64,000 nt of DNA from Pseudomonas sp. WN033. Its GTDB lineage: Bacteria; Pseudomonadota; Gammaproteobacteria; Pseudomonadales; Pseudomonadaceae. The notes beneath the pieces were generated by a model, which ran no database searches, had not been told where the DNA came from, and saw only the letters and a list, made by a program, of their open reading frames with translations. Positions 17,883 through 29,143 of the stretch are shown here, one piece after another. Both the position numbers and the translations under genes were made by a program. Each line of letters starts with the position of its first letter. The first letter of the stretch is position 1. The stretch covers positions 558,001 to 622,000 of the forward strand of contig NSKG01000001.1 in the NCBI GenBank assembly GCA_002287035.1. Reading direction: 5' to 3'.

Positions 17883-18187
17883 ATGGACGCACTATGGATA
17901 CGTCACCACCCAAACCTTGACTCAGAGAACTGTTTCGCAACGTCATCCGGGTTAACCGTTACAGCATCAGGACGGAAAAAACCTATTGGTACTGGGTCCG
18001 CTTTTATCTTCACTATCGTAAGATGCGACACCCACTTGAAATGGGGCCTGCTGAAGTCAATAAATTTCTGACCTGGCTTACAGTCAAACGCAACGTTGCT
18101 GCGGCCACCCAAAATCAGGCGTTGAATGCGCTCGTATTTCTATATGCGAAGATGCTGGAACAACGATTGGCAAACCCACCGAGTTAA
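17883..18187 (+). pseudogene. intI: integron integrase intI, frameshifted and truncated
   Basis: From 17933 to the TAA at 18187 the frame encodes FRNVIRVNRYSIRTEKTYWYWVR and later RHPLEMGPAEVNKFLTWL and AAATQNQALNALVFLY. This is the N-terminal (SAM-like, core-binding) domain of IntI tyrosine recombinases. The upstream part from ATG 17883 (MDALWIRHHPNLD) is in another frame, so a frameshift lies near 17920-17932. The whole catalytic domain with its Arg-His-Arg-Tyr residues and the IntI-specific insert is absent: a stop follows after about 85 residues and unrelated sequence begins. The gene faces away from the cassettes, as intI does. It cannot make an active recombinase. Confidence 0.88.
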
Positions 18188-18445
18188 ACCTTCGACTTCA
18201 GACACGCTACCGCCCTACCCTTGCGTGGCGGGCATGGCCGGTGAGTTTTATGGGGAATGACGGCTGTCCGTGCCGGGAGGCGGGGTTGGCTGGCATTCCC
18301 TTGCTTTGATCAAGATAATGCAGGCCAGTGGCCAGAGCCAAGTGTTTTTTGTCAGGCCGCGTGGGGGCCCGGCTATGCCGGGCTGTGTTCGAGCAGGCGC
18401 TCGAACGTCCCAGGGGCGAGTACCTGACGGAGGCAGGGGGCGGGG
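18188..18445. other. intergenic junction between intI remnant and purL
   Basis: About 260 GC-rich bases hold no gene I can support. Short hairpins such as GCCCGGCTATGCCGGGC and CGAGCAGGCGCTCG could end the purL transcript. The change from AT-rich to GC-rich sequence marks the edge of the integron. Confidence 0.5.
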
Positions 18446-21400
18446 TTAGCCGACCCAGGCGCGGGCGTTGCGGAACATGCGCATCCAGCCGCCGTCTTCG
18501 TTCCAGTCGTCAGGACGCCAGGAGTTCTGGACGGCGCGGAAGACCCGCTCGGGGTGCGGCATCATGATGGTGACGCGGCCATCGCGAGTGGTCAGGCCGG
18601 TGATGCCGTGCGGTGAGCCGTTGGGGTTGGCGGGGTAGCGTTCGGTCATGCGGCCACGGTTGTCGATGTAGCGCAGGGCGACGCTGTTGCTGGCTTCGCA
18701 GGCGTCGACGGCGCTGCTGTCGGCAAACTCGGCGTGCCCTTCGCCGTGGGCGATGGCGATCGGCAGGCGCGAGCCGACCATGCCGCTGAGGAAGATCGAC
18801 GGTGAAGCCTGGACTTCGACCATGGCTACCCGGGCTTCGAACTGCTCGGAGCGGTTGCGCACGAAGTGCGGCCAGTGATCGCTACCAGGAATCAGTTCGC
18901 GCAGGTTGGAGAGCATCTGGCAACCGTTGCACACACCAAGGGCGAAGGTGTCCGGGCGCTGGAAGAAGGCGCTGAAGGCTTCGCGGGCCTGGGCGTTGAA
19001 CAGGATCGACTTGGCCCAGCCTTCGCCGGCGCCAAGTACGTCACCGTAGGAGAAGCCACCGCAGGCGACCAGCCCGCGGAATTCGGCCAGATCAACACGA
19101 CCGGCAAGAATATCGCTCATGTGTACGTCGATGGCGGTGAATCCGGCGCGGGTGAAGGCAGCCGCCATTTCCACCTGACCGTTGACGCCCTGCTCGCGCA
19201 AAATCGCTACCTGCGGGCGAATGCCGGTGTTGATGTAGGGCGCGGCGATATCCTCATTGACGTCAAAGCTGAGCAGCGTGCTCAGGCCCGGGTTGGCGTC
19301 GTCGGCCAGGGCTTCGAACTCCTGATCGGCGCACTCGGCGTTGTCGCGCAGGCGCTGGATCTGCCAGCTGGTTTCGCTCCAGGCCTGTTGCCAGGCGGCG
19401 CGGGTACTGCTGAGTACAGCGTCGCCGTTGAAGCTGAAGCTCAGGGCCTGCTCACTCTGTGGCTGGCCGATCACGGCGCTGCAGTCGCCCAGGCCGGCGG
19501 CGGACAGTTGCGCCAGCACCGCTTCGGTGTCGGCCTGACGTACCTGGATCACCGCGCCCAGCTCTTCGTTGAACAGTACGCCTGCCAGTTGGGCGGCGTT
19601 GTCGGCCAGCACGTCAAGGCTGATATCCAGGCCACAGCGGCCGGCAAAGGCCATTTCCGCCAGGGTGGCGAGCAGGCCGCCGTCGGAGCGGTCGTGGTAA
19701 GCCAGCAGCAGTTCGTCCTGATTCAGCCCTTGAATCACGGCGAAGAAGGCCTTGAGGTCTTCGGCGTCGTCCAGGTCCGGGCCGGTCTGGCCAATACGGT
19801 TGTAGACCTGGGCCAGCGCCGAGCCGCCAAGGCGGTTCTGGCCACGGCCAAGGTCGATCAGGATCAGGTCAGACTCGCCCTTGTCCAGCCGCAGTTGCGG
19901 GGTCAGAGTGGCGCGCACGTTCTGCACCGGGGCAAAGCCGGTGACGATCAGTGACATCGGCGAAGTGACGCTCTTGTCTTCGCCGGCATCGTTCCAGCGG
20001 GTCTTCATCGACATCGAGTCCTTGCCCACCGGGATGGTAATCCCCAGTTGCGGGCACAGCTCCATGCCCACAGCCTTGACCGTGTCGTACAGGCGGGCAT
20101 CTTCACCGGGGTGACCGGCAGCGGCCATCCAGTTGGCCGACAGCTTGATGTCAGACAGTTTTTCGATCCGCGCGGCCGCCAGGTTGGTCACGGTTTCAGC
20201 GACGGCCATGCGCCCGGAAGCCGGGGAATCGAGCAGGGCCAGCGGAGTGCGCTCGCCCATTGCCATGGCTTCACCGGTATTCACATCGAAGCTGGTGGCG
20301 GTCACGGCGCAGTCGGCGACCGGTACCTGCCAGGGACCAACCATCTGGTCGCGGGCCACCAGGCCGGTGATCGAGCGGTCGCCGATGGTGATCAGGAAGT
20401 TTTTGCTGGCCACGGCCGGCAGGCGCAGTACACGCAGGGCAGCTTCTTCCAGGTTCATGTCCGGCTGGAAGTCGTCGCTCGGCTCGGCCTCACGCTCAAC
20501 ACTGCGGTGCATGCGCGGCGGCTTGCCAAGCAAGACTGACAGCGGCATATCGACCGGCTGGTTGTCGAAATGCGTGTCATTGAGCAGCAGGTGACGCTCT
20601 TCGGTGGCCTCGCCAACCACTGCAAACGGGCAGCGCTCGCGCTCGCAGATGGCCTGGAAACGCTCGAAGTCGGCGGCGTCGACCGCCAGCACATAGCGCT
20701 CCTGGGATTCGTTCGACCAGATTTCCAGCGGGCTCATGCCCGGCTCGTCGTTGGGGATATTGCGCAGCTCGAAACGCCCGCCGCGCTCGCCATCGTTGAC
20801 CAGCTCCGGGAAGGCGTTAGACAGGCCGCCGGCACCTACGTCGTGGATAAACTTGATCGGGTTCTTTTCGCCCAGTTGCCAGCAGCGGTCAATCACTTCC
20901 TGGCAGCGGCGTTCCATTTCCGGGTTGTCGCGCTGCACTGAGGCAAAGTCGAGGTCTTCGGCACTGGCACCGGTGGCCATCGACGAGGCTGCGCCGCCGC
21001 CCAGGCCGATCAGCATGGCCGGGCCGCCGAGTACGATCAGCTTGGCCCCGACCGGGATCTCGTCCTTTTCCACATGATTGGCGCGGATGTTGCCCATGCC
21101 GCCGGCAATCATGATCGGCTTGTGGTAGCCACGTACTTCCGGGCCGCGCGGGGACTGCACGGTCTGCTCGAAGGTACGGAAGTAGCCAGTCAGGTTCGGC
21201 CGGCCGAATTCGTTGTTGAAGGCGGCGCCGCCGAGCGGGCCGTCGATCATGATCTGCAGCGGGGTGACGATACGCCCAGGCTTGCCGTTGTCTTCTTCCC
21301 AGGGCTGTTCAAAGCCGGGAATCCGCAGATTGGACACGGTAAAGCCGCTCAGACCAGCCTTGGGCTTACCGCCCCGGCCGGTTGCGCCTTCGTCACGGAT

Positions 21401-22339
21401 CTCGCCACCGGAGCCGGTGGAAGCGCCGGGGAACGGCGCAATAGCGGTTGGGTGGTTGTGGGTTTCCACCTTCATCAGAATGTGGACCGGCTCTTCAACC
21501 GCACGGTATTCACGGCTGTCGGGCTGCGGGAAGAAACGCCCGGCGACGAAGCCCTCGATCACCGCCGCGTTGTCCTTGTAGGCCGACAGCACGCCCTCGC
21601 GGTGCATCTCATGAGTGTTCTTGATCATGCCGAACAGGCTCTTGTCCTGGGCCTGACCGTCGATATCCCAACTGGCGTTGAAGATCTTGTGCCGGCAGTG
21701 CTCGGAGTTGGCCTGAGCGAACATCATCAGCTCAACATCGCTGGGGTTGCGCTTGAGTTCGGTGAAGCTCTGCACCAGATAGTCGATTTCATCCTCGGCC
21801 AGGGCCAGGCCCAGTTCGACGTTGGCCTGCTCCAGCGCAGCGCGACCACCGCCGAGAATATCGACCCGGTTGAACGGCTTGGGCTCGGTATGGGCGAACA
21901 GGCTGGCGGCGTCTTCGACCCGCTCCAGTACCAGCTCGGTCATGCGGTCGTGCAACAGCGCCTTGACCTGGGCCAGCTCTTCGCTGTTCAGCGCACCGCT
22001 GACGTAATAGGCAATACCGCGCTCCAGCCGCTTGATCACACCCAGGCCGCAGTTATGGGCAATATCGCTGGCCTTGCTCGACCACGGCGAAATGGTGCCA
22101 AAGCGCGGCACTACCAACAGCAAAGCACCATTGGGTTCTTCCACCGGCACCGACGGGCCATAGCTGAGCAGCCGCTCAAGGACAGCCTGCTGATCACTGT
22201 CGAGCTCAGCCGAAAGGTCGGCAAAGTGCATGAATTCGGCATACAGCCCGGTAACCCCTGGCACTTTGGCCTGCACACGGGCGAGCAGTTTATTGCGGCG
22301 GAAAACGGAAAGGGCTGGGGCTCCACGCAGGCTATGCAT
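18446..22339 (-). CDS. purL: phosphoribosylformylglycinamidine synthase (large type)
   Basis: A 1297-residue protein catalysing the fourth step of purine synthesis: FGAR plus glutamine and ATP give FGAM. It has the linker and two AIR-synthase-like domains ([28 protein letters not shown] near residue 295) and a C-terminal glutaminase domain ([25 protein letters not shown] with the Cys nucleophile, and a late GxxHPERVFR). I chose the start [13 protein letters not shown] at 22339, which fits the family; the frame continues upstream without support. It is a single gene, divergent from mltF. Confidence 0.95.
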   Translation of the reverse strand: MHSLRGAPALSVFRRNKLLARVQAKVPGVTGLYAEFMHFADLSAELDSDQQAVLERLLSYGPSVPVEEPNGALLLVVPRFGTISPWSSKASDIAHNCGLGVIKRLERGIAYYVSGALNSEELAQVKALLHDRMTELVLERVEDAASLFAHTEPKPFNRVDILGGGRAALEQANVELGLALAEDEIDYLVQSFTELKRNPSDVELMMFAQANSEHCRHKIFNASWDIDGQAQDKSLFGMIKNTHEMHREGVLSAYKDNAAVIEGFVAGRFFPQPDSREYRAVEEPVHILMKVETHNHPTAIAPFPGASTGSGGEIRDEGATGRGGKPKAGLSGFTVSNLRIPGFEQPWEEDNGKPGRIVTPLQIMIDGPLGGAAFNNEFGRPNLTGYFRTFEQTVQSPRGPEVRGYHKPIMIAGGMGNIRANHVEKDEIPVGAKLIVLGGPAMLIGLGGGAASSMATGASAEDLDFASVQRDNPEMERRCQEVIDRCWQLGEKNPIKFIHDVGAGGLSNAFPELVNDGERGGRFELRNIPNDEPGMSPLEIWSNESQERYVLAVDAADFERFQAICERERCPFAVVGEATEERHLLLNDTHFDNQPVDMPLSVLLGKPPRMHRSVEREAEPSDDFQPDMNLEEAALRVLRLPAVASKNFLITIGDRSITGLVARDQMVGPWQVPVADCAVTATSFDVNTGEAMAMGERTPLALLDSPASGRMAVAETVTNLAAARIEKLSDIKLSANWMAAAGHPGEDARLYDTVKAVGMELCPQLGITIPVGKDSMSMKTRWNDAGEDKSVTSPMSLIVTGFAPVQNVRATLTPQLRLDKGESDLILIDLGRGQNRLGGSALAQVYNRIGQTGPDLDDAEDLKAFFAVIQGLNQDELLLAYHDRSDGGLLATLAEMAFAGRCGLDISLDVLADNAAQLAGVLFNEELGAVIQVRQADTEAVLAQLSAAGLGDCSAVIGQPQSEQALSFSFNGDAVLSSTRAAWQQAWSETSWQIQRLRDNAECADQEFEALADDANPGLSTLLSFDVNEDIAAPYINTGIRPQVAILREQGVNGQVEMAAAFTRAGFTAIDVHMSDILAGRVDLAEFRGLVACGGFSYGDVLGAGEGWAKSILFNAQAREAFSAFFQRPDTFALGVCNGCQMLSNLRELIPGSDHWPHFVRNRSEQFEARVAMVEVQASPSIFLSGMVGSRLPIAIAHGEGHAEFADSSAVDACEASNSVALRYIDNRGRMTERYPANPNGSPHGITGLTTRDGRVTIMMPHPERVFRAVQNSWRPDDWNEDGGWMRMFRNARAWVG

Positions 22340-22512
22340 GTCGGTAACGGCCTCGGTTCGGAATGGGGGGATGCAGAGAATCGAGTTCACGCATCCTTGG
22401 AAAAATGGAAGGCGCATAGGATACCCCAAGCGCCAGGGGGAAGCCATCAGCCGCATTATTTGCCCACATTCAAACGCTATTGCCGGTCGGCGCTTTTGCC
22501 TATACTGGCGCC

Positions 22513-23952
22513 ATGCATCGACGTACATTCCGCTCCTCTCTGCTGCTGGCCCTGATTCTGGGGCTGGGAAGCACCCTGCTCAGTGGCTGTGATAAACCAG
22601 ACCGCTTGGAGCAGATCCGTTCCGAAGGCACCTTGAAGGTGCTGACCCGCAATACGCCTACCACCTTCTATCAGGATCGCCATGGCGATACCGGGCTGGA
22701 ATACGAGCTGAGCAGGCGCTTTGCCGAGAGCCTGGGGGTGAAGCTGGAAATGACCGCCATCGGCACCCTTGATGAGATCTACCAGCAGCTTGACGGCAAG
22801 AACGCTCACCTGGCCGCCGCCGGGCTGGCGATCAACCCCGAACGGCTCGACCAGGTCCGCTATTCGAGCACCTACCTTGAGTCCACGCCGCAGGTGGTCT
22901 ACCGCCGTGGCAATCGCCAGCCCCGGGGGCTGGATGATCTGTATGGCAAGCGGATCATGGTGCTCAAGGGCAGCAGCCTGGCCGACCAGCTCCGCAACCT
23001 GCAACTGGACCATCCGGAGCTGGTGTTCGAGGAGTCCGACTCGGTTGAAGTAGTTGATCTGCTGCGTCTGGTCAATGACGACGAGATCGATTACGCGGTG
23101 CTCTATTCCAACGAACTGGTGGTAAACCAGGCCTTCTACCCGGCGGTGCGGGTCGGCTTTGACCTGAGCGAGCCCCGAGGCCTGGCCTGGGCGCTGCCGC
23201 GTGAAAATGACGATAGCCTGCTCAAGGCGGTTGAACGGTTTTTTACCAACATTCGCGATGACGGCACACTGGATCAGTTGATCGAGCGCTTCTACGGCCA
23301 TGCCGACGTACTCGACTACGTTGGCGCCCGGGCCTTCGCCCGACACATGCTGCAGCGCCTGCCCCGCTACGAGACCTGGTTCCGTCAGGCCGGCGATCAG
23401 TACAGCCTGGACTGGCGCCTGCTGGCAGCCATGGGTTATCAGGAATCACTGTGGGACCCGGAGGCGCGCTCGCCGACCGGTGTACGCGGGCTGATGATGC
23501 TGACGTTGCCGACTGCCAAGTTCGTTGGGGTAACCAACCGGGTCGACCCCAAGCAGAGTATCTTTGGCGGCGCCCGCTATCTGGTCTGGGTGCGTGATCA
23601 ATTGTCGACCGACATACCCGAACCGGATCGCACCTGGTTTGCCCTGGCCGCCTACAACGTTGGCCTGGGCCACCTGGACGACGCCCGGATTCTGACCCGC
23701 AACAATGGCCGCGACCCTAATCGCTGGGTTGACGTGAAAGAGCACCTGCCGCTGCTGTCGAAAAAACAGTGGTACAGCCAGACTCGCTACGGTTATGCGC
23801 GCGGCAACGAGCCGGTACATTACGTGCAGAACATCCGCCGTTACCACGAGATTCTGCAGTGGGTGACTCAACCGCTGTCGGAAAGTGCTCAGGTGCCGGA
23901 GGGGCAGTATCACACCCCGGGGATTCTGGAACAGTTGCCGCAGGGGATCTGA
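22513..23952 (+). CDS. mltF: membrane-bound lytic murein transglycosylase F
   Basis: A 479-residue lipoprotein. The signal peptide ends in a lipobox, LLSGC (Cys26). A solute-binding-type domain (SBP_bac_3; about 35-265) is followed by a lysozyme-like SLT domain (about 290-450) with the catalytic Glu in [10 protein letters not shown] and the [14 protein letters not shown] segment. MltF cuts the glycan chain of peptidoglycan, leaving anhydromuramic ends, at the outer membrane. purL and mltF are neighbours in other pseudomonads too. Confidence 0.92.
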   Translation: MHRRTFRSSLLLALILGLGSTLLSGCDKPDRLEQIRSEGTLKVLTRNTPTTFYQDRHGDTGLEYELSRRFAESLGVKLEMTAIGTLDEIYQQLDGKNAHLAAAGLAINPERLDQVRYSSTYLESTPQVVYRRGNRQPRGLDDLYGKRIMVLKGSSLADQLRNLQLDHPELVFEESDSVEVVDLLRLVNDDEIDYAVLYSNELVVNQAFYPAVRVGFDLSEPRGLAWALPRENDDSLLKAVERFFTNIRDDGTLDQLIERFYGHADVLDYVGARAFARHMLQRLPRYETWFRQAGDQYSLDWRLLAAMGYQESLWDPEARSPTGVRGLMMLTLPTAKFVGVTNRVDPKQSIFGGARYLVWVRDQLSTDIPEPDRTWFALAAYNVGLGHLDDARILTRNNGRDPNRWVDVKEHLPLLSKKQWYSQTRYGYARGNEPVHYVQNIRRYHEILQWVTQPLSESAQVPEGQYHTPGILEQLPQGI

Positions 23953-24232
23953 GTTCAGCTCGGCGCCCCTCCCCAGCTCCCTCGATCTCATCACGCCACT
24001 CAATGTCATCACGAGGCGCGCAGCGCCGTGGTGATCCATAGGCTGCCTGGATGGCCGCGACGCTTTGCGCCTCGCCATGACGGGATGGGCGGGATCTGAG
24101 TTCAGCTCGGCACCCCCTCCCCGACTCGCTCGATGTCATCACGCCACTCAATGTCATCACGAGGCGCGTAGCGCCGTGGTGATCCATAGGCCGCCTGGAT
24201 GGCCGCGGCGCTGCGCGCCTCGCCATGACGCG
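23945..24232. repeat. tandem repeat of about 147 bases, two copies
   Basis: Copy one (23945-24091) and copy two (24092-24232) agree at most positions. Each holds two facing palindromic elements of the GTCATCACGAGG / GGTGATCCA type. The first copy overlaps the mltF stop codon. No gene is supported between mltF and tadA. Confidence 0.85.
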
Positions 24233-24272
24233 AGTAGAGCGGGACAGTCTGGAGGATACGTCTGGACGGCCG

Positions 24273-24740
24273 TTAGCCTTGGGCGGGCTGGCGTTTGAGT
24301 TTGAAGAACTCAGTCAGAATGGCGCCGCACTCCTCGGCCAGTACCCCACCTTCGACTTCAACCCGATGGTTCATCCAGGGCTGGGCCAGAACCTGGCTGC
24401 GGCTGACCACTGCGCCCGAGCGTGGCTCGCTGGCACCGTAAACCAGCCGTTTGATGCGGCTGTGAATCAGCAACCCGGCGCACATGGTGCAGGGTTCGAG
24501 AGTAACGTAGAGGGTGGTATCGGGCAGGCGGTAGTTGCCGTCGGCCGCCGCTGCGGCACGCAGGGCGACCATTTCGGCATGGGCACTGGGGTCATGGCTG
24601 CTGATCGGCTGATTGAAGCCACGGGCGATCACCCGACCGTCGCGCACCAGCACGGCGCCGACCGGCACTTCACCAAGGTCAGCCCCCTTGCGCGCTTCGG
24701 CAATGGCCTCACGCATGAAGTCGATATCAGCCGGTTTCAT
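24273..24740 (-). CDS. tadA: tRNA-specific adenosine deaminase
   Basis: A 155-residue cytidine-deaminase-fold enzyme with the zinc and catalytic motifs HAEMVAL (His, Glu) and PCTMCAG (two Cys). TadA changes adenosine 34 of tRNA-Arg(ACG) to inosine, which is needed to read CGN codons. Length and motifs agree with the family. Confidence 0.93.
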   Translation of the reverse strand: MKPADIDFMREAIAEARKGADLGEVPVGAVLVRDGRVIARGFNQPISSHDPSAHAEMVALRAAAAADGNYRLPDTTLYVTLEPCTMCAGLLIHSRIKRLVYGASEPRSGAVVSRSQVLAQPWMNHRVEVEGGVLAEECGAILTEFFKLKRQPAQG

Positions 24741-24798
24741 GACATTCCCCAGGAGCGGTCATCCCACAGCCACCAAAGGCCATGGGATGAGTCCAGAC

Positions 24799-26706
24799 TC
24801 AGATCAGTGCCCGCTCACGCAGCAGCGCAATCACCCGGTTGACGCAGGTTTCGAGATCCAGCTCGGCGGTGTTCAGCACCAGATCGGCGTCGGTCGGCGC
24901 CTCATAGGGGTAGGACACACCGGGAATGGTACCTTCGAGATTGGCAGCATACAGGCCCGAGGGGTCACGCTCCTGGCACACCGCCAGCGGCGCATCCAGA
25001 TGCACCATCAGGCAGCGATTACCAAGGATATGCCGTGCCACGGCGCGGCTTTCCTCAGTCGGCGCGACGAAGGCGCCCAGGGCGATCAGACCGGCTTCGT
25101 TCATCTGCCGGGCAATCCGCGCGCCCTTGTGCAGGTTCTCGGCGCGACCGGCGGCGTCCTGGTTCAGGCCCTTGGACAGATCCTGACGCAGTACCTTGCC
25201 ATCCAGTACGTAGCAAGCGCGACCGCTGTCGAACAGCTTGCGTTCAACGGCGTAGGCAATAGTGCTCTTGCCACTGCCAGACAGCCCGGTGAACAGCAGG
25301 GTTACCGGCTGCTGACCAAAGCGTTCGGCGCGCTCATCGGCGGTCACGTGAGCCAGACGGCCGTGCTTGCTGCCACTGGTGTTCTGGCCATCCAGGCCCT
25401 TGGCGACGATCATGCCGGCGCCGACGGTACCGTTGGTCATGCGGTCGATGACGATAAAGGCACCGGTCGTGCGGTTGCTCAGGTAATCGTCAAAGGCAAT
25501 CGGCCGCTCCAGCGACAGCTCGACCCGGGCAATCTCGTTCAGCGCCAGCGCGCCGGCCGACTGCTGCTCCAGGGTATTCACATCGATCCGGTGCAGGATG
25601 CGGGTGAATGAACCCGGGCTGTAGCTGGTGGCTCGCTTGATGTCGTACTTGCGCCCAGGCTGCATCGGCTGCTCGGCCATCCACACCAGGGTGGCCTCAA
25701 ACTGATCACCGATCAGCGCACGGTTGTCGACGTGGGTCAGCAGGTCGCCACGGGAAATGTCGATTTCATCTTCCAGGGTCAGGGTCACTGCCTGGCCGGG
25801 GCCGGCGCTTTCCAGTTCGCCGTCGAAGGTAACGATCGACTTGACCCGGCTGCTCTTGCCCGAGGGCAGTGCTACCAGCTCATCGCCCTTGTGCACGATG
25901 CCCGAGGCGATGGTGCCGGCAAAGCCACGGAAGTTCAGGTTCGGCCGGCTGACCAGCTGCACCGGGAAGCGCAGGTCGGTCATGTTGCGGTCGGCGGCGA
26001 CTTCGACGCTTTCGAGAATCTCCATCAGCGTCTGCCCGGTGTACCACGGGCTGCGCTCGCTGCGGTTGACCACGTTGTCACCCTTGAGCGCCGACATCGG
26101 CACGAACTGCACGCTGTTGCCGTCGAGCAGTTCCAGACCCTTGGCGAACTCCAGATAATCAGCGCGGATCTGCTCGAACACGCCCTGATCGAAGTCCTTG
26201 AGGTCCATCTTGTTGACGGCCACGACGATGTGCTTGATGCCCAGCAGCGAGGCAATGAAGCTGTGACGCTTGGTCTGGGTCTGCACGCCATAACGAGCGT
26301 CGATCAGGATGATCGCCAGGTCGCAGGTCGAGGCGCCGGTGGCCATGTTACGGGTGTACTGCTCATGACCGGGGGTGTCGGCGATGATGAACTTGCGCTT
26401 GGCGGTAGAGAAATAGCGGTAGGCAACATCGATGGTGATGCCCTGCTCGCGCTCGGCCTGGAGGCCGTCGACCAGCAATGCCAGATCCACTTCTTCGCCG
26501 GTGGTACCGGACTTTTTCGAATCCTTGGTGATCGCTTCCAGATGATCCTCATAGATCATCTTGGAGTCATGCAGCAGACGCCCGATCAGCGTGCTCTTGC
26601 CGTCATCGACGTTACCGCAGGTAAGAAAGCGCAGCAGCTCCTTGCGTTCGTGCTGAGCGAGGTAGGCCAGAATGTCCTGGCCGATCAAATCGGATTGGTG
26701 ACTCAT
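24799..26706 (-). CDS. cysNC: sulfate adenylyltransferase large subunit / APS kinase fusion
   Basis: A 635-residue fusion. Residues 25-240 form an EF-Tu-like GTPase ([30 protein letters not shown]), followed by beta-barrel domains. Residues about 455-635 are adenylylsulfate kinase ([11 protein letters not shown] and the [11 protein letters not shown] segment). With CysD it makes APS from sulfate and ATP, driven by GTP, and then phosphorylates APS to PAPS. The CysN-CysC fusion is usual in pseudomonads. It follows cysD by 26 bases. Confidence 0.95.
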   Translation of the reverse strand: MSHQSDLIGQDILAYLAQHERKELLRFLTCGNVDDGKSTLIGRLLHDSKMIYEDHLEAITKDSKKSGTTGEEVDLALLVDGLQAEREQGITIDVAYRYFSTAKRKFIIADTPGHEQYTRNMATGASTCDLAIILIDARYGVQTQTKRHSFIASLLGIKHIVVAVNKMDLKDFDQGVFEQIRADYLEFAKGLELLDGNSVQFVPMSALKGDNVVNRSERSPWYTGQTLMEILESVEVAADRNMTDLRFPVQLVSRPNLNFRGFAGTIASGIVHKGDELVALPSGKSSRVKSIVTFDGELESAGPGQAVTLTLEDEIDISRGDLLTHVDNRALIGDQFEATLVWMAEQPMQPGRKYDIKRATSYSPGSFTRILHRIDVNTLEQQSAGALALNEIARVELSLERPIAFDDYLSNRTTGAFIVIDRMTNGTVGAGMIVAKGLDGQNTSGSKHGRLAHVTADERAERFGQQPVTLLFTGLSGSGKSTIAYAVERKLFDSGRACYVLDGKVLRQDLSKGLNQDAAGRAENLHKGARIARQMNEAGLIALGAFVAPTEESRAVARHILGNRCLMVHLDAPLAVCQERDPSGLYAANLEGTIPGVSYPYEAPTDADLVLNTAELDLETCVNRVIALLRERALI

Positions 26707-26732
26707 GTAATTCTCCGGACAGCGTGCCGCGC

Positions 26733-27650
26733 TTAGAAGTAGCCTTGACGTTTCTTTTCTTCCATCGACCCGGCTGAATCGTGGTCGATGACGCGCCCCT
26801 GGCGCTCGGAGGTCTTGGCCAGCAGCATTTCCTGGATGATCTCCGGCAGAGTGTCGGCGCTCGACTCAACCGCACCGGTCAGCGGGTAGCAGCCCAGGGT
26901 GCGGAAACGCACCATCTTTTTCTGGATGCCGGCTTTCTGCTCGGGGCTCAGGTGCTGCAGGATGCGCTCATCATCGATCATCACCAGCGCACCGTTGAGT
27001 TCGACCACTTCACGCTCGGCGGCGTAGTACAGCGGCACGATCGGGATGCTTTCCAGATAGATGTATTGCCAGATGTCCAGCTCGGTCCAGTTCGACAGCG
27101 GGAACACACGGATACTCTCACCCTTGTGCACCTTGCCGTTGTAGATGTTCCACAGCTCGGGACGCTGGTTCTTCGGGTCCCAGCGGTGGTGTTTGTCACG
27201 GAACGAGTAGACCCGCTCCTTGGCCCGGGACTTTTCCTCGTCGCGGCGTGCACCACCGAAGGCGGCATCGAAGCCGTACTTATCCAGCGCCTGCTTCAGG
27301 CCCTGGGTCTTCATCACGTCGGTGTGCACCGCGCTGCCGTGGGTGAAGGGGTTGATACCCTGCGCCACGCCTTCGGGGTTCTGGTGCACCAGTAGGTCGA
27401 GGTCCATTTCCTTGACCATCTTCTCGCGGAATTCGTACATGGCCTGGAATTTCCAGCCAGTATCGACGTGCAGTACCGGGAACGGCAGGCGGCCCGGGTA
27501 GAAGGCCTTGCGCGCCAAATGCAGCATTACGGCGGAGTCCTTGCCGATCGAATAAAGCATGACCGGGTTCTGGAATTCGGCCGCCACTTCACGAATGATG
27601 TGGATGCTTTCGGCTTCCAATTGCTTGAGATGGGTCAGTTTTTCCAGCAT
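26733..27650 (-). CDS. cysD: sulfate adenylyltransferase small subunit
   Basis: A 305-residue PP-loop-type enzyme: [20 protein letters not shown] holds the SGKDS-like loop, and the protein has the [14 protein letters not shown] segment typical of CysD/PAPS-reductase relatives. It works with CysNC in assimilatory sulfate activation. The minus-strand sequence upstream contains a TACAAT box near 27710 that may be the -10 element; I see no certain CysB site. Confidence 0.95.
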   Translation of the reverse strand: MLEKLTHLKQLEAESIHIIREVAAEFQNPVMLYSIGKDSAVMLHLARKAFYPGRLPFPVLHVDTGWKFQAMYEFREKMVKEMDLDLLVHQNPEGVAQGINPFTHGSAVHTDVMKTQGLKQALDKYGFDAAFGGARRDEEKSRAKERVYSFRDKHHRWDPKNQRPELWNIYNGKVHKGESIRVFPLSNWTELDIWQYIYLESIPIVPLYYAAEREVVELNGALVMIDDERILQHLSPEQKAGIQKKMVRFRTLGCYPLTGAVESSADTLPEIIQEMLLAKTSERQGRVIDHDSAGSMEEKKRQGYF

Positions 27651-28243
27651 GGCGTACTCACGGACAAAAAGGGGACGCCGGGCATCCCGGGAAATTATTG
27701 AGGCATTGTAACAAAGCGGATTGCTTATAATAAGGAGTCGCGCAAGAACCTTGGGCTATAAGCATATATGCGAAAATACACAGCCCGCTCTAACCTTCTG
27801 CCCCAAACCTGGATTGCCACGGGCCTGCGGCCCTCGCAATGACGAGGTAAGGCTCACCTCCCCAGCACCCCGCTGCGCGCACCTCACCACCGCAACCCAC
27901 ACCCTCAAACCACACCGCCCCTCCGTCATTGCGAGCCGCACCCTACTCTGCCCACCCCTCCGTCATTGCGAGTCGCACAGCGGCGAAGCAATCCAGCCAC
28001 ACCCCCGATTCAGCACTTACCACAACACGACAAAGCAACCCACACCCTCACACCGCCCACACCTCACCGTCATTGCGAGTCGCGCAGCGGCGAAGCAATC
28101 CAGCCCCCCGCCTCAGCACTTACCACAACACGACCACGACAAAGCAACCCACACCCTACTCTGCCCCCCTCCTCCGTCATTGCGAGTCGCGCAGCGGCGA
28201 AGCAATCCAGGCGTATTCCCCCAGCATGCGGAATTGAAGGGAA
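27651..28243. repeat. intergenic region with TCATTGCGAG palindromic elements
   Basis: No gene is supported in these 590 bases. At least three direct copies of a CGTCATTGCGAGTCGC...GCGAAGCAATCCAG element (near 27961, 28069 and 28177), a shortened copy near 27926 and an inverted copy (27811-27844) are present. The spacers are rich in CACACCC-type sequence. Copies of the same family occur near 61.6 and 62.7-63.0 kb. Confidence 0.8.
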
Positions 28244-29002
28244 TTAGACCGGGTTGTCTATATCGATAAACCGGTGTTCGATACCAAAATGCTGCGCCAG
28301 ATGCTCACCCAGCGCCTTGACCCCGTAGCGTTCGGTGGCGTGGTGGCCGGCGGCGAAGAAGTGGATAGCGTTTTCACGGGCGGCGTGAACGGTCGGTTCG
28401 GAGACTTCACCTGTGACGAAGGCATCCACACCCAGGGCGATGGCTTTGTCGATGTAGCTTTGGGCTGCACCGGTGCACCAGGCAATGCGCTTGATCGGGC
28501 GGTCATTGCCGGCGACATGCAGCGGTTCGCGGCCCAGCTGTTCATGCAGCCGAGCGGCCAGTTGTGCGCCGCTCAGCGGCTCCGGCAACTCGCCTTCCAG
28601 CCCGACCGAGCGCGGATTACCCGGCTCCAGCCCGCCAGTGATACTCCAGCCCATCAGCCTGGCCAACTGCACGTTGTTACCCAGCTCGGCGTGCACATCC
28701 AGCGGCAGGTGGTAGGCCATCAGGTTCAGGTCATGACTGAGCAGAGCCTTGAGCCGACGCTGCTTGATGCCGGTCACCGGGCTGGCTTCACCCTTCCAGA
28801 AGTAGCCATGATGCACCAGCAGCAGGTCTGCACCGGCAGCAATCGCGGCATCCACCAGGGCCTGACTGGCCGTGACCCCGGTAACAATACGCTGGATCTG
28901 CTCATGCCCTTCGACCTGCAAACCGTTTGGGCAATAATCTTGAAACAAACCACTGTCCAACAGGCTATTGCAGTAGTTCACCAGAGTGTTACGGTCAACC
29001 AT
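28244..29002 (-). CDS. NIF3-family (YbgI-like) metal-binding protein
   Basis: A 252-residue protein starting MVDRNTLVNYCN. LLLVHHGYFWK near residue 65 carries the metal-binding His pair, and GHHATERYGVKALGEHL near the end supplies the rest of the di-metal site. NIF3/GTP-cyclohydrolase-I-type-2 proteins form toroid hexamers; their reaction is still unclear. The start at 29002 agrees with the family; the frame is open a little upstream. It is divergent from algW, as in other Pseudomonas genomes. Confidence 0.88.
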   Translation of the reverse strand: MVDRNTLVNYCNSLLDSGLFQDYCPNGLQVEGHEQIQRIVTGVTASQALVDAAIAAGADLLLVHHGYFWKGEASPVTGIKQRRLKALLSHDLNLMAYHLPLDVHAELGNNVQLARLMGWSITGGLEPGNPRSVGLEGELPEPLSGAQLAARLHEQLGREPLHVAGNDRPIKRIAWCTGAAQSYIDKAIALGVDAFVTGEVSEPTVHAARENAIHFFAAGHHATERYGVKALGEHLAQHFGIEHRFIDIDNPV

Positions 29003-29143
29003 CACGCCTCTCCGCGGATAAAAGTTCATTGTCCCGGCAGAATGTCACGGATTCAACCGTCAGCGCCTGCAGAATGGCGTCATAATCCTTATAATGACAG
29101 GCACTAGCCGTACACGTCGGCCATGACCATCGGGACCGGATCG

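Noticed and set aside
17883-18071. A separate 63-78-residue protein starting after the LexA box
   Set aside because: The neighbouring frame encodes the conserved IntI N-terminal domain, so this is better read as the shifted start of the broken integrase gene.
21074-22555. Long plus-strand open frame opposite purL
   Set aside because: It lies wholly antisense to a well-conserved enzyme gene, and its translation matches no family pattern. GC-rich codon use opens such shadow frames.
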